A DNA stretch of 64,000 nt from DASPWW01 sp963841715. GTDB taxonomy: Bacteria; Actinomycetota; Thermoleophilia; Solirubrobacterales; 70-9. The DNA lies in assembly GCA_963841715.1 (NCBI GenBank), contig CAWJDP010000002.1:186001-250000 (forward strand), in the 5' to 3' direction. This document shows, one piece after another, positions 1 through 10,431 of this stretch. The position numbers were made by a program, and so were the translations under genes. The notes under the pieces were generated by a model. That model saw only the letters and a program-made list of their open reading frames with translations, did not search any database and was not told where the DNA came from. The stretch's first letter is position 1. Each line of letters starts with the position of its first letter.

Positions 1-212
1 AGGCGATCGCGCTCGGCCTCGGGACCGGGTTCGGGGCGATCGGCCCCGGAGTCGGCGTCGGCTACATCTTCGGCAAGACGATCGAGTCCGTAACCAGGCA
101 GCCGGAGATGCGAGGCGAGATCCAGAGCATCATGTGGCTCGGATTCGCGCTCACCGAGGCGATCGTCTTCTACGCGCTGATGATGAGCCTGGTTGCGTTC
201 TTTATTGCGTGA
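1..212 (+). CDS. atpE: ATP synthase F0 subunit c, C-terminal part (5' end outside window)
   Basis: The frame beginning at base 3 encodes the last two thirds of the proteolipid c subunit, which forms the rotor ring of the membrane F0 sector and carries the proton (or sodium) across the membrane. The end of the first helix is visible, rich in Gly and Ala (GTGFGAIGPGVGVG). The polar loop with the conserved Arg-Gln-Pro (TRQPEM) follows, then the second helix with the ion-binding Glu in ALTEA. The stop at 210-212 overlaps the atpF start by one base, so translation of the two is probably coupled. The start lies outside the window. Assignment is firm from the loop motif, the glutamate and the operon order. 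Confidence 0.95.
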   Translation, partial: AIALGLGTGFGAIGPGVGVGYIFGKTIESVTRQPEMRGEIQSIMWLGFALTEAIVFYALMMSLVAFFIA

Positions 213-781
213 TGCCGGGGCTCGCTTCAGTAGCCGTGCCGGTCGCCAGCTCCGGCAACTTCCTCGTCGTCCCCAAGGGCGGCTTGATGGTCTGGACGCT
301 GATCGTGTTCCTGGCGACGATGTACGCGCTGAAGCGGCTCGCGCTGCCGCGGATTCGCGACTTTCTCGACGAGCGGGCGGAGATGATCGCGAAGCAGGTC
401 GACGACGCTGAGCGCACCCGCGAGGAGGCCGACAAGCTGCTTGCCGAGTACCGCAAGCGCCTGGCAGAGGCGCGCGAGCAGGCCGACGACATCCTCGCCC
501 GTGCGCGCAAGGCCGCCGACAGCGTCAAGGCAGAGGCGAGCGAAGACGGCCGCGCCAAGCGCGAGGAGCTCGTCGCGGCGGCGCGCAAGGACATCGAGCT
601 CGAGACGAAGCGCTCGCTTGAGCAGATTCGCAAGGAGGTCGCCGACCTGACCGTCATGGCGACCGAGAAGGTGACGCGCAAGTCGCTCGACCGCTCCGAC
701 CACGAGCGCCTCGTCCAGGAGGCGCTCGCGGAGACCGATTTCTCGGCGCTCGTGCCGGATGAGAACGGTAGGTCGGAGTGA
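212..781 (+). CDS. atpF: ATP synthase F0 subunit b
   Basis: Peripheral stalk subunit of 189 residues that ties F1 to the membrane sector. One transmembrane helix lies near residues 25-45 (MVWTLIVFLATMYALKRLAL). A long, highly charged helix rich in Glu, Arg and Ala follows to the end, as expected for the b dimer. I chose ATG 212, which overlaps the atpE stop by one base; GTG 209 is directly before it. An in-frame start at 134 would lie wholly inside atpE and is unlikely. Length is somewhat above the usual 155-175 residues because of an N-terminal segment before the membrane helix. Confidence 0.93.
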   Translation: MPGLASVAVPVASSGNFLVVPKGGLMVWTLIVFLATMYALKRLALPRIRDFLDERAEMIAKQVDDAERTREEADKLLAEYRKRLAEAREQADDILARARKAADSVKAEASEDGRAKREELVAAARKDIELETKRSLEQIRKEVADLTVMATEKVTRKSLDRSDHERLVQEALAETDFSALVPDENGRSE

Positions 782-839
782 GGCTCAATCTGCACAGACC
801 CGGCCGCCCCGGACGCGGCAGCGGAGGAGGCGGCCGGTA

Positions 840-1373
840 GTGGAAGAGATCGCTCGGGTCTACGCCGACGCGCTGTTCGAGGCGGCGAAGGCGAGCGGGA
901 AGCTCGACGTGATCCGCGAGCAGCTCGCGCAGTTCGCCGACGCGCTGAGCCAGAGCCGCGACCTCGCGGTGTTCCTGTTCAGCCCCTACTTCTCCTCGGC
1001 CGAGAAGCGCGACGGCATCCGCCGCGCGGTCTCGGGCGCCGAGCCCGAGCTCGTCAACTTCCTCGACCTGCTCACGGACAAGCATCGGATGCCGGCGATC
1101 TTCAAGATCCGCCGTCGCTTCGACGAGCTCTGGGCGCAAGAGAACCGCCAGCTCGACGTCACCGTGACGAGCGCCGTCGAGCTCGATCCGTCGGTGACCG
1201 AGCGGATCGGCAGCGAGATCGAGCGCCAGACGGACCGCCACGTCGAGCTGCGCAGCACCGTCGACGAAGGCATCCTCGGCGGCCTCGTGCTGCGGGTCGG
1301 GAACATGGTGCTCGACGCGAGCATCCGCAACCGCTTGGAGACACTTAGGAAGGAAGTAGCCCAGGCCCGATAG
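840..1373 (+). CDS. atpH: ATP synthase F1 subunit delta
   Basis: Delta subunit (177 residues), which sits on top of the F1 hexamer and binds the b stalk. The N-terminal ARVYADALFEAA segment is the family's conserved opening. The C-terminal half ends with the usual GGLVLRVGNMVLDASIRNRL signature. I chose GTG 840 because a strong ribosome-binding site (GGAGGAGG, 823-830) lies about 9 bases upstream and the protein then starts right at the conserved region; the frame is open back to 759. It follows atpF by 58 bases and precedes atpA by 38. Confidence 0.93.
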   Translation: MEEIARVYADALFEAAKASGKLDVIREQLAQFADALSQSRDLAVFLFSPYFSSAEKRDGIRRAVSGAEPELVNFLDLLTDKHRMPAIFKIRRRFDELWAQENRQLDVTVTSAVELDPSVTERIGSEIERQTDRHVELRSTVDEGILGGLVLRVGNMVLDASIRNRLETLRKEVAQAR

Positions 1374-1411
1374 ACCGGGCCGAGACGACTCCCCGAAGGA
1401 GCCACACCGAG

Positions 1412-3097
<1,686 letters not shown>

Positions 3098-3129
3098 CGG
3101 AGCCTCACCGCCGGGCGCGACTCGATCTC

Positions 3130-4050
3130 ATGGCCACGCAGAAGGAAGTCAAGGGGCGCATCTCGAGCGTCAAGAACATCCACAAGATCACGCGTGCGAT
3201 GGAGATGGTCGCCGCCGCGAGGCTGAGGCGCGCCGAGCAGCGGATCGAGCAGCTGCGCCCCTACGCGGAGGCGATCCGGCGGATGACCCGCGACGTCTCC
3301 GCGGCGTCCGAGGGCCTGCCTCGAATCCCGGTGCTCGAGCAGCGCGACGTCCACAAGGTCGGGATCCTGCTCGTCACCGGCGACCGCGGCCTCGCGGGCT
3401 CGTTCAACACTCAGATCATCCGCGCCGGCTCCCAGCTCGCGCGCGAGCTCGAGGGCGAGGGCCGCGAGATCGGCTTTCGCACCGTCGGACGCCGTGGCAC
3501 CTCGAGCCTCCAGTTCCGCGGCGAGCCGGTCGAGGCCTCGTATATCGGCTTCACCGACCGCCCCGGGTTCGCGAACGCCCGCGAGATCGGCCGCGATCTC
3601 ACGACCGGCTACATCGACGGCGACTACGACCGCGTCGATTTGATCTACAACCGATACGTCTCTCCCCTGACCCAGTACGTCCGCCGCCAGACGCTGCTGC
3701 CGATGCAGCAGGCAGAGGTCTTCGGTGAGGGCGCCGAGGAGGAGGGCGAGGAGGAGCTCGGCGACGGCGAGCTCCAGGAGGCGCACCGGCGCGCCCTGTG
3801 GGACTTCGAGCCCGACCCGGAGGAGCTGCTCCCGAAGCTGTTCGAGGAGTACGTCGACCTGTCGGTGTTTCGGGCGCTGCTCGAGTCGACCGCGTCGGAG
3901 CACGGCGCGCGGATGACGGCGATGCGGAACGCGGCCGAGAACGCCGAGGACATGATTGGCGATCTGACGCTGGAGATGAATCGCGTGCGCCAGGCGGAGA
4001 TCACCCAGGAGATCCTTGAGGTCGTCTCCGGCGCCGAGGCACTCGGATGA
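3130..4050 (+). CDS. atpG: ATP synthase F1 subunit gamma
   Basis: Central rotor shaft of F1, 306 residues. The N-terminal helix (KEVKGRISSVKNIHKITRAMEMVAA) and the C-terminal helix (MTAMRNAAENAEDMIGDLTLEMNRVRQAEIT) form the coiled coil and are both well conserved. Between them, at about residues 197-225, is a very acidic insertion (AEEEGEEELGDGEL) longer than the loop in E. coli gamma. Mycobacterial gamma also has a lineage-specific loop, though in another place as far as I recall. The gene follows atpA by 32 bases. Confidence 0.95.
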   Translation: MATQKEVKGRISSVKNIHKITRAMEMVAAARLRRAEQRIEQLRPYAEAIRRMTRDVSAASEGLPRIPVLEQRDVHKVGILLVTGDRGLAGSFNTQIIRAGSQLARELEGEGREIGFRTVGRRGTSSLQFRGEPVEASYIGFTDRPGFANAREIGRDLTTGYIDGDYDRVDLIYNRYVSPLTQYVRRQTLLPMQQAEVFGEGAEEEGEEELGDGELQEAHRRALWDFEPDPEELLPKLFEEYVDLSVFRALLESTASEHGARMTAMRNAAENAEDMIGDLTLEMNRVRQAEITQEILEVVSGAEALG

Positions 4051-4113
4051 GATCGGACATCGGACATCGGACATCGAGCTGTCTGGAGTCTGAGGTCTGG
4101 AGACTGGAGACAA
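4051..4113 (+). repeat. Short tandem repeats in the atpG-atpD gap
   Basis: The 63 bases between atpG and atpD hold three perfect copies of a 7-base unit, ATCGGAC (4052-4072), with a partial fourth, followed by several TCTGGAG/ACTGGAG-like units up to the atpD start. A purine-rich GGAGA just before ATG 4114 can act as the ribosome-binding site. The repetition suggests replication slippage. I see no gene or stable hairpin in it. Confidence 0.6.
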
Positions 4114-5547
4114 ATGGCTGAGACGAACGGAAACGTAGGGCGAGTCGAGCAGGTGACGGGCGTCGTCGTAGACGTCGCGTTCCCGGACCAGCTGCCCGAG
4201 ATCTACACCGCGCTGCGGATCGACATCGCGGCCGAGGAGAGCCGGACCGAGGCGGCGCTGATCTGCGAGGTCCAGCAGCACCTCGGCGACGACCGCGTTC
4301 GCGCCGTCGCGATGGACGCGACCGACGGCCTCCGCCGCGGCCAGGCGGTGATCGACACCGGCCAGCCGATCACGGTCCCGGTCGGGCGCGAGACGCTGGG
4401 GCGGATCTTCAACCTGCTCGGCGAGACGATCGACGGGGGCCCCCCGGTCGAGGGCGACACGAGGTGGCCGATCCACCGCCACGCTCCCGACGTCGAGGAC
4501 CTGACGCCGACCCAGGAGATCCTCGAGACGGGGATCAAGGTCATCGACCTGCTCGCCCCGTACGCGAAGGGCGGAAAGGTCGGGCTGTTCGGAGGCGCGG
4601 GCGTCGGCAAGACGGTGCTGATCCAGGAGCTGATCCGGAACATCGCCGAGGAGCACGAAGGGCTGTCGGCGTTCTGCGGCGTCGGCGAGCGCTCCCGCGA
4701 GGGCAACGACCTTTGGCTCGAGATGAAGGAGTCGGGCGTGATCGACAAGACGATGCTCGTCTTCGGTCAGATGAACGAGCCCCCGGGTGCGCGCCTCCGC
4801 GTTGGCCTCTCCGGGCTGACGATGGCCGAGTACTTCCGCGACGAGGGCGGTCAGGACGTGCTGCTGTTCATCGACAACATCTTCCGCTTCGTCCAGGCCG
4901 GCTCCGAGGTCTCGGCGTTGCTCGGACGGATGCCCTCGGCGGTCGGCTACCAGCCGACCCTCGAGACCGAGATGGGCGGGCTCCAGGAGCGGATCACATC
5001 GACGTCGCGCGGATCGGTGACGTCGGTCCAGGCGATCTACGTCCCCGCCGACGACCTCACCGATCCGGCGCCCGCGTCGGTGTTCGCGCACCTGAACTCG
5101 ACCACGACGCTGTCGCGGTCGATCTCCGAGAAGGGGATCTACCCGGCGGTCGACCCGCTCGACTCGACCTCGACGATCCTCAAGCCGGACATCCTCGGCG
5201 ACGAGCACTACCAGGTGGCGACGCGCGTCCAGGAGGTCCTCCAGCGCTACAAGGAGCTCCAGGACATCATCGCGATCCTCGGGATCGACGAGCTCTCCGA
5301 CGAGGACCGCCAGACAGTGAGCCGCGCGCGCAAGATCGAGCGCTTCCTTTCGCAGCCGTTCTTCGTCGCCGAGCAGTTCACGGGCCGCGAGGGCAAGTAC
5401 GTCCCGATCGAGGAGACCGTGCGCGGCTTCAAGGAGCTCGTCGACGGCAAGCACGACGACCTTCCCGAGCGCGCCTTCTACATGCAGGGCACGATCGACG
5501 AGGTGATCGCCGCCGGCCGCGCCGAGGCCGAGGACGGCGGGGAGTAG
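4114..5547 (+). CDS. atpD: ATP synthase F1 subunit beta (catalytic)
   Basis: Catalytic subunit that makes ATP from ADP and phosphate, 477 residues, the normal length. The Walker A motif GGAGVGKT is at about residues 160-167. The catalytic glutamate segment GVGERSREGNDL follows, then Walker B (VLLFIDNIFRF). The ALLGRMPSAVGYQPTL stretch is also diagnostic for beta. The C-terminal domain carries the DELSDEDRQ motif, which matches the DELSEED region that contacts epsilon. The start ATG 4114 is preceded by the repeat-rich gap. Confidence 0.97.
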   Translation: MAETNGNVGRVEQVTGVVVDVAFPDQLPEIYTALRIDIAAEESRTEAALICEVQQHLGDDRVRAVAMDATDGLRRGQAVIDTGQPITVPVGRETLGRIFNLLGETIDGGPPVEGDTRWPIHRHAPDVEDLTPTQEILETGIKVIDLLAPYAKGGKVGLFGGAGVGKTVLIQELIRNIAEEHEGLSAFCGVGERSREGNDLWLEMKESGVIDKTMLVFGQMNEPPGARLRVGLSGLTMAEYFRDEGGQDVLLFIDNIFRFVQAGSEVSALLGRMPSAVGYQPTLETEMGGLQERITSTSRGSVTSVQAIYVPADDLTDPAPASVFAHLNSTTTLSRSISEKGIYPAVDPLDSTSTILKPDILGDEHYQVATRVQEVLQRYKELQDIIAILGIDELSDEDRQTVSRARKIERFLSQPFFVAEQFTGREGKYVPIEETVRGFKELVDGKHDDLPERAFYMQGTIDEVIAAGRAEAEDGGE

Positions 5548-5558
5548 GGCCGGCGGAC

Positions 5559-5978
5559 TTGGCAGACCCCGAGCACAAGCTCAACGCCGAGGTTCTCACC
5601 CCCGAGGGCCCGGTCTTCCGCGGCGAGGTCGAGCAGGTCTCCACCCGAACCACGGTCGGCGAGATTGGCGTGCTCGCGAACCACGTCCCGCTGATCGCCC
5701 GCCTCGTCCCCGCCGAGCTCCGCCTCCACATCACGGAGTCAGAGACGCGCCGCTGGGCCCAGGCCGAGGGCTGGCTCGAGGTGTTCGCGAACCGCGCCGT
5801 CGTCCTCGTCGGCGAGGCGATCCCTCCCGACCAGCTCGACACCACCGAGCTCCGCGGCCGGGTCGAGGACGCCGAGGCCCGGATCGGTGAGACCGAGGAG
5901 GGCAGCTCCGCCCGCGAGCAGGCCGAGCTCGACAAGCGCCGCGCCGAGACCTTCATCGAGGTCGCCGAGCGCAGCTAG
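5559..5978 (+). CDS. atpC: ATP synthase F1 subunit epsilon
   Basis: Small rotor subunit (139 residues) that couples gamma to the c ring and can brake hydrolysis. The N-terminal beta sandwich is recognisable (EVLTPEGPVFRGEVEQVS, then GEIGVLANHVPLIA). The C-terminal part is two charged helices. I chose TTG 5559, 11 bases after the atpD stop; the GGGGAG at about 5539-5544 is the only Shine-Dalgarno-like sequence nearby. No ATG or GTG gives a better fit. It is the last gene of the operon, with a convergent gene beyond. Confidence 0.92.
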   Translation: MADPEHKLNAEVLTPEGPVFRGEVEQVSTRTTVGEIGVLANHVPLIARLVPAELRLHITESETRRWAQAEGWLEVFANRAVVLVGEAIPPDQLDTTELRGRVEDAEARIGETEEGSSAREQAELDKRRAETFIEVAERS

Positions 5979-6059
5979 CCGTCGACGGCGAACGCGCCCG
6001 CGCCCGGGACGATCGCTCCCGCTTTCAGACCGTTCCAGCGACAACGCGGGCTTGCAGGA

Positions 6060-6947
6060 TCAGCCGGCGAAGTCCCGGAGCAGCTCGCTGAAGCGCTCGG
6101 GCCGCTCGAGGTCGGGGAAGTGAGCGACACCATCGAGCTCCACGACCTCCGCGCCGGGCGCGTGCTCGAGCAGCGAGCGCGGCTCGCTCGGGCGATGGGT
6201 GCGGTCGGCGGTGCCCCAAACGGCCAGCGTCGGCTTCTCCACGGGCTCAAGCTCCGTCGTCTGCCCCCTGAACAGCCCCTGAAAGGCCGAGCCGAGGCAG
6301 AAGCAGGCCCCGCGGTCGAAGGATTCGAGCGCCGGGTCGAGGAAGGGCTCGTCCGAGTAGCCCTTGGGGAGGGCGGCCCGGTACCAGCCTCGCGCCATGC
6401 GGCGCTGCCCCAGGGCCATCATCGCCTGCCCGACGACCGGCATTCGAAGCAGGCCGCGCGGGTCGACGCGGCGGGCCCAATCCACCTCCTGCGTCCAGGA
6501 CGGAGCCTGAATCGCCACCACTCGCTCGACCTGGGCGCGAGGGTCGGCGGCGAGCCTGAGGCCGACGTATGCGGCGACACACGGGAGAGCGAGCACGTAG
6601 GGCCCGAGCGCGAGCTCGCCGAGCAGCTCGCGGGCCGCCGAGACCTGATCCTCGAGTGTGAAGCGAAATCCACCCTTGGGCCAAGAGAGGCCGAACCCGG
6701 GGAGCTCGTAGCAGACGACCCGAAACCGCGAGCTCAGGAGGTCGATGAGCTCCTCGTAGTGCTCGATCACGTTCGGCGGATCGGGAGCGAGGACTACCGT
6801 CGGACGGCCCGAGCCGGCAATGCGCGTCCGCACCGATGCGCGGCTGAGCTCGACCCTCCGGGTTCCCGGAGCAGGGCCATCGGCGCGGCGGGCGGCGCGG
6901 CTGCGCCGGCGGCGCAGCCGGGCGACGTCGAGCCGGGTCGCGTCCAT
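6060..6947 (-). CDS. Alpha/beta hydrolase with Cys at the nucleophile elbow
   Basis: Protein of 295 residues with the alpha/beta hydrolase layout. A basic N-terminus is followed by a strand-turn region (VVLAPDPPNV) and the FRVVCYELPGFGLS segment typical of the fold. The nucleophile elbow reads ALPCVAAYVG (Cys123), where most relatives have GHSMGG. A late Asp (WGTADRTH) and His (DGVAHFPDLERPERF) complete a possible Cys-Asp-His triad. No signal peptide is seen. The substrate cannot be deduced. It faces the ATP synthase operon convergently and is divergent from the M20 gene. Confidence 0.75.
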   Translation of the reverse strand: MDATRLDVARLRRRRSRAARRADGPAPGTRRVELSRASVRTRIAGSGRPTVVLAPDPPNVIEHYEELIDLLSSRFRVVCYELPGFGLSWPKGGFRFTLEDQVSAARELLGELALGPYVLALPCVAAYVGLRLAADPRAQVERVVAIQAPSWTQEVDWARRVDPRGLLRMPVVGQAMMALGQRRMARGWYRAALPKGYSDEPFLDPALESFDRGACFCLGSAFQGLFRGQTTELEPVEKPTLAVWGTADRTHRPSEPRSLLEHAPGAEVVELDGVAHFPDLERPERFSELLRDFAG

Positions 6948-7042
6948 CTCAGCTCATCGAGGTCGCGGGGCGATTGCCATGCCGATGAAGGTATCGCCCG
7001 ACCCCCAAGACCCCCGCACCTCATACCCTTGTCGGCTCGCCC

Positions 7043-8146
7043 ATGGAAGAGCGCGCCCTCACAGAGACGTTGATCGCCTACGACACCTCGGGGCCCGAGG
7101 GGATCGGGCTCGCTGCCGGGTTCGTGAAGGGCTGGCTCGAGGCGCGGGACATCGAGACGCACCAGATCGGGGTCCGCGGCCTGCCGGTGACGATCGCCGA
7201 GGTCGGGCCGGCCGACGCGCCGACGATCCTGCTCCACGGCCACCTCGACGTCGTCCCCGGGCACCCGAACCAGTTCGAGCCGCAGGTCGAGGGCGACCGC
7301 CTGATCGGGCGCGGCGCCTACGACATGAAGGGCGCGGTGGCGGCGATGATGCTCGTGCTCCACGACCTGCGGGATCAGGACACGGTCCGCCTCCGCCTCG
7401 GGGTCGTACCCGACGAGGAGTCCGAGGAGGAGAAGGACCGCGGCAGCGACCGGCTCGTCGACAACGGGTTCACCGGCGACTTCGCGATCACCGGCGAGCC
7501 GACCGACATGCACATCGGCGTCGAGGCCAAGGGTGTCCTTGCCGTCCGGCTCGAGGTGGCCGGCAGGGCCGCCCACGGGGCCACCCCCTGGCTGGGGGAC
7601 AACGCGATTCTGCGTGCTCTCGACGTCTTCAGGAGCGTCGAATCGCTACCTTTTGCGCGGCAGAGCTCCGAGCTTTTCGATCGGCCCTCGATCAACCTCG
7701 GGCGCATCTGGGGCGGCGACGCGCTCAACAAGGTTCCCGACACTTGCGTCATCGACGTAGACATCCGCTACCTGCCCGAGCAGGATCCCGATCGCATCCT
7801 CGAGGAGGTGCGTGACTTGCCGGGCGCGAACCTGAAGTCCACCTTCCGGCGCCCGCCCGCGACCGTCGACCGCGGCTCGCCGTACGTGCGCGCGCTTTGC
7901 GCCGCTGCGGCCCCGCATCACGGCGACGAGGTGATGAGCGTCGGCCGTGACGGCGCCTCCGACGCCGTCTCCTTCCTGCGTATGGGAATCCCGGCGGTCG
8001 AGTTCGGGCCGATCGGCGCCGGACACCACGGCCCCGAGGAGTGGGTCTCGCTGTCCTCGCTCGCGAGCTACCGCAAGACGCTGATCGACTTCATCACCGG
8101 GCTGCCGCAGCAGCTCTCCGCCGGCGGCGAGAACGGCGCGCAATGA
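7043..8146 (+). CDS. M20-family metallo-amidohydrolase (DapE/ArgE-like)
   Basis: Zinc-dependent hydrolase of 367 residues, expected to cleave an N-acyl amino acid or a dipeptide in the cytoplasm. Metal ligands are visible: HGHLDVVP (His67, Asp69), the bridging Asp94 in GAYDMKG, the catalytic Glu pair in VVPDEES (Glu125-126), ITGEPT, and the last His in GAGHHGPEEW. The lid/dimer domain sits in the middle (GRAAHGATPW). The family includes succinyl-diaminopimelate desuccinylase and acetylornithine deacetylase; neither the sequence nor the neighbours decide between them. Its stop overlaps the start of the LCP gene by four bases. Confidence 0.85.
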   Translation: MEERALTETLIAYDTSGPEGIGLAAGFVKGWLEARDIETHQIGVRGLPVTIAEVGPADAPTILLHGHLDVVPGHPNQFEPQVEGDRLIGRGAYDMKGAVAAMMLVLHDLRDQDTVRLRLGVVPDEESEEEKDRGSDRLVDNGFTGDFAITGEPTDMHIGVEAKGVLAVRLEVAGRAAHGATPWLGDNAILRALDVFRSVESLPFARQSSELFDRPSINLGRIWGGDALNKVPDTCVIDVDIRYLPEQDPDRILEEVRDLPGANLKSTFRRPPATVDRGSPYVRALCAAAAPHHGDEVMSVGRDGASDAVSFLRMGIPAVEFGPIGAGHHGPEEWVSLSSLASYRKTLIDFITGLPQQLSAGGENGAQ

Positions 8147-10404
8147 GCGACAAGCCGGACAAGACCGACGAGGGGAACGGCGGCGAGGAAGAAGCGGGCG
8201 TCCCGTTCGACTACGCCGACGCCGCGACGCACGGGGAGGGCGAGGGCTCGAGCGGGCTGACCGAGGAGTTCGACGCCGCGTCCCGCGCGCCCGAGGAGCC
8301 GGACGAGCCCGAGGCGGCCGCCCCCGACGAGCCCGAGGCGGCCGCCCCCGACGAGCCCGAGGCGGCCGCCCCCGACGAGCCCGAAGCCCCCGATGACGAG
8401 GAGACCGACGGCGAGACCGACGGCTTCGACGTCGACGAGGACGACGAGGACGGCGGCACGAGCGAGTTCGTCGTCGCCGAGGACGACGGGCCCCGCGAGC
8501 GGACCTCGGAATGGGTCGTGCCCGAGGACGCGGGCTACGGCGGCGTCCTCGACGAGTCGGCCGAGGACGAGCCGGCCGCCGAGGACGCCGAGCCCGCGGC
8601 CGAGCCCGCCGCCGAGGACGAGGCCCCGGACGACGACGACCAGCCGACCGTAGTCTCCAAGGCCCCCAACCTCGCCAACCAGGAGACCGTCGAAGCCGAC
8701 TCGCTTGCGCTCGCCGACCAGGAGGAGGCCCGCGAGCAGGCCGAGCGCGGCGGCGAGCCGCAGGAGGCCGGTGAGGAGGCCGGCGCGGCGGCGACCGCGG
8801 TCCAGCCGCAGCAGGCGGCCGCCGAGGGCGCCCCTCCGCAGGAGATCCCGCCCGCCGACCGCGTAGCCGGAGACGCCGGCGGGGACGGCGACGGCGAGAC
8901 GCCGGACGAGGAGGAGTTCGCGCCCCGCACCCGGCTCTGGGCGCGCTTCCTGACCGCGTCGGCGGTGATCGTGATCTCGATGGCGACCGCGACCGCGGTC
9001 ACGGTCCTGCTCTACCTCTCCGACATCGCGAACGGCCTCAAGGGCCTGCCGTCGGTCCAGAAGCAGCTGTCCACGGTCCGGCCGGGCGGACCGCAGACGA
9101 TCCTGATCATCGGCTCCGACAAGCGCGCGACCGTGCACACCCAGGGTCTCTCCGACACGACGATGCTGCTGCGCCTCGACCCTGACAAGCACGCGATCGC
9201 CGTGCTCTCGCTGCCGCGCGACCTCAAGGTCAACATCCCGGGCCGTGGGGTCGCGAAGCTGAACGAGGCCTACACGCTCGGTGGGCCGCAGCTGACCACA
9301 CGCGTCGTCAAGCAGCTCACCGGGCTGAAGATCAACCACGTCGTCAACGTCAACTTCGACGGCTTCGCGAAGGCCGTGAACGCGATCGGGTGCGTGTACG
9401 TCGACGTCGACCGCCACTACTTTCACTCCAACGCCGGGCTGCCGGTCTCCGAGCAGTACTCGGAGATCAACATCCCGGCCGGCTACCAGCGCCTGTGCGG
9501 CTACCAGGCGCTCCAGTACGTCCGCTACCGCCACACCGACAACGACCTCGTCCGCGCCGCGCGCCAGCAGGACTTCCTCCGCGAGGCCCGCCAGAAGGTT
9601 CCGCCGTCGAAGCTGTTCGCCGACCGCCGGCAGCTGATCAAGATCTTCACCGACTACACGACCTCGGACATCGACGACCCCGAGACCGTGCTCGAGCTGT
9701 TCAAGACGTTCCTCTACCTGCGCGCCGCCCCCGTGCGTCAGATCCACTTCAAGGGCACGCTCGGGCAGAGCTACGTGACCGCGTCGCAGAGTGAGATCAA
9801 GACCGCGGTGAGCCAGTTCCTCGGCCTCCAGGCGACGCCCGGCCCGCGCGCGCCGACCGCCGGCGGCGGCGGCAAGGGCGGCAAGGGCGGCGGCGCCAAG
9901 CCGAAGCCGAAGCCCGCCCCGGCAGCGCCCGTCCCCCTGATCGACGCCACCGGCGCCGCGCAGCCGTTCGTCGCCGCGACCGAGAAGCGCGACACGCTCC
10001 CGATCTACTACCCGACGAAGCTCGCGCCCTCCTCGGTCTACGACGATCAGTCGCGCCCCGCCTACAAGATCCTCAACCCCGACGGGAGCTTCAAGTACCA
10101 GGCCTACAAGTACGTGTTCTCGCGCCCCTCGCCGTCGGTCGTGACCGAGTACTACGGCTTCCAGGGCACGAGCTGGACCGACCCGCCGATCCTCGACGAC
10201 CCCGACCAGACGAAGAGCGTCGGCAGCCGCGACTACCTGCAGTTCTTCGACGCCGACCGCCTCCGCCTCGTCGGCTGGAAGACGAGCAAGGGCTCCTACT
10301 GGGTCTCGAACACGCTCGGCGAGACGCTCAGCACCCCGCAGATGATGGCGATCGCGCAGTCGGTGCGGCTGGCGAATCCGCCGAAGAAGAAGAAGAAGAA
10401 GTGA
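8143..10404 (+). CDS. LytR-CpsA-Psr (LCP) family cell-wall glycopolymer transferase with acidic N-terminal region
   Basis: LCP proteins attach teichoic acids, arabinogalactan or capsule chains to peptidoglycan on the outer face of the membrane. Residues 1 to about 255 are cytoplasmic, very acidic and low in complexity, with a tandem DEPEAAAP repeat. One membrane helix follows (FLTASAVIVISMATATAV). The LCP domain starts at TILIIGSDKR and includes LSLPRDLKVN and the Arg-rich YVRYRHTDNDLVRAARQQ segment. A Gly/Lys/Pro linker leads to a C-terminal domain of about 170 residues that I cannot name, ending in six lysines. Start ATG 8143 overlaps the previous stop; an in-frame start at 8041 would lie within that gene. 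The sugar-nucleotide genes that follow fit envelope polymer assembly. Confidence 0.88.
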   Translation: MSDKPDKTDEGNGGEEEAGVPFDYADAATHGEGEGSSGLTEEFDAASRAPEEPDEPEAAAPDEPEAAAPDEPEAAAPDEPEAPDDEETDGETDGFDVDEDDEDGGTSEFVVAEDDGPRERTSEWVVPEDAGYGGVLDESAEDEPAAEDAEPAAEPAAEDEAPDDDDQPTVVSKAPNLANQETVEADSLALADQEEAREQAERGGEPQEAGEEAGAAATAVQPQQAAAEGAPPQEIPPADRVAGDAGGDGDGETPDEEEFAPRTRLWARFLTASAVIVISMATATAVTVLLYLSDIANGLKGLPSVQKQLSTVRPGGPQTILIIGSDKRATVHTQGLSDTTMLLRLDPDKHAIAVLSLPRDLKVNIPGRGVAKLNEAYTLGGPQLTTRVVKQLTGLKINHVVNVNFDGFAKAVNAIGCVYVDVDRHYFHSNAGLPVSEQYSEINIPAGYQRLCGYQALQYVRYRHTDNDLVRAARQQDFLREARQKVPPSKLFADRRQLIKIFTDYTTSDIDDPETVLELFKTFLYLRAAPVRQIHFKGTLGQSYVTASQSEIKTAVSQFLGLQATPGPRAPTAGGGGKGGKGGGAKPKPKPAPAAPVPLIDATGAAQPFVAATEKRDTLPIYYPTKLAPSSVYDDQSRPAYKILNPDGSFKYQAYKYVFSRPSPSVVTEYYGFQGTSWTDPPILDDPDQTKSVGSRDYLQFFDADRLRLVGWKTSKGSYWVSNTLGETLSTPQMMAIAQSVRLANPPKKKKKK
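8302..8390 (+). repeat. 24-bp tandem repeat inside the LCP gene
   Basis: Three perfect copies of a 24-base unit (8302-8325, 8326-8349, 8350-8373) and a partial fourth encode the octapeptide DEPEAAAP in the cytoplasmic acidic region. The identity at DNA level points to recent slippage, so copy number may differ between strains. Confidence 0.85.
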
Positions 10405-10431
10405 TCCAAGAGTGAGCCGGGCGAGCTAGCG

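Noticed and set aside
5979..6059. Terminator after atpC
   Set aside because: GCCCGCG and CGCGGGC can pair only across about 40 bases, with no T-run; too weak to call.
7023..7049. Sigma-B-like promoter on the minus strand before the alpha/beta hydrolase
   Set aside because: GGGTAT is present at 7028-7023, but the -35 position reads CTTCCA.
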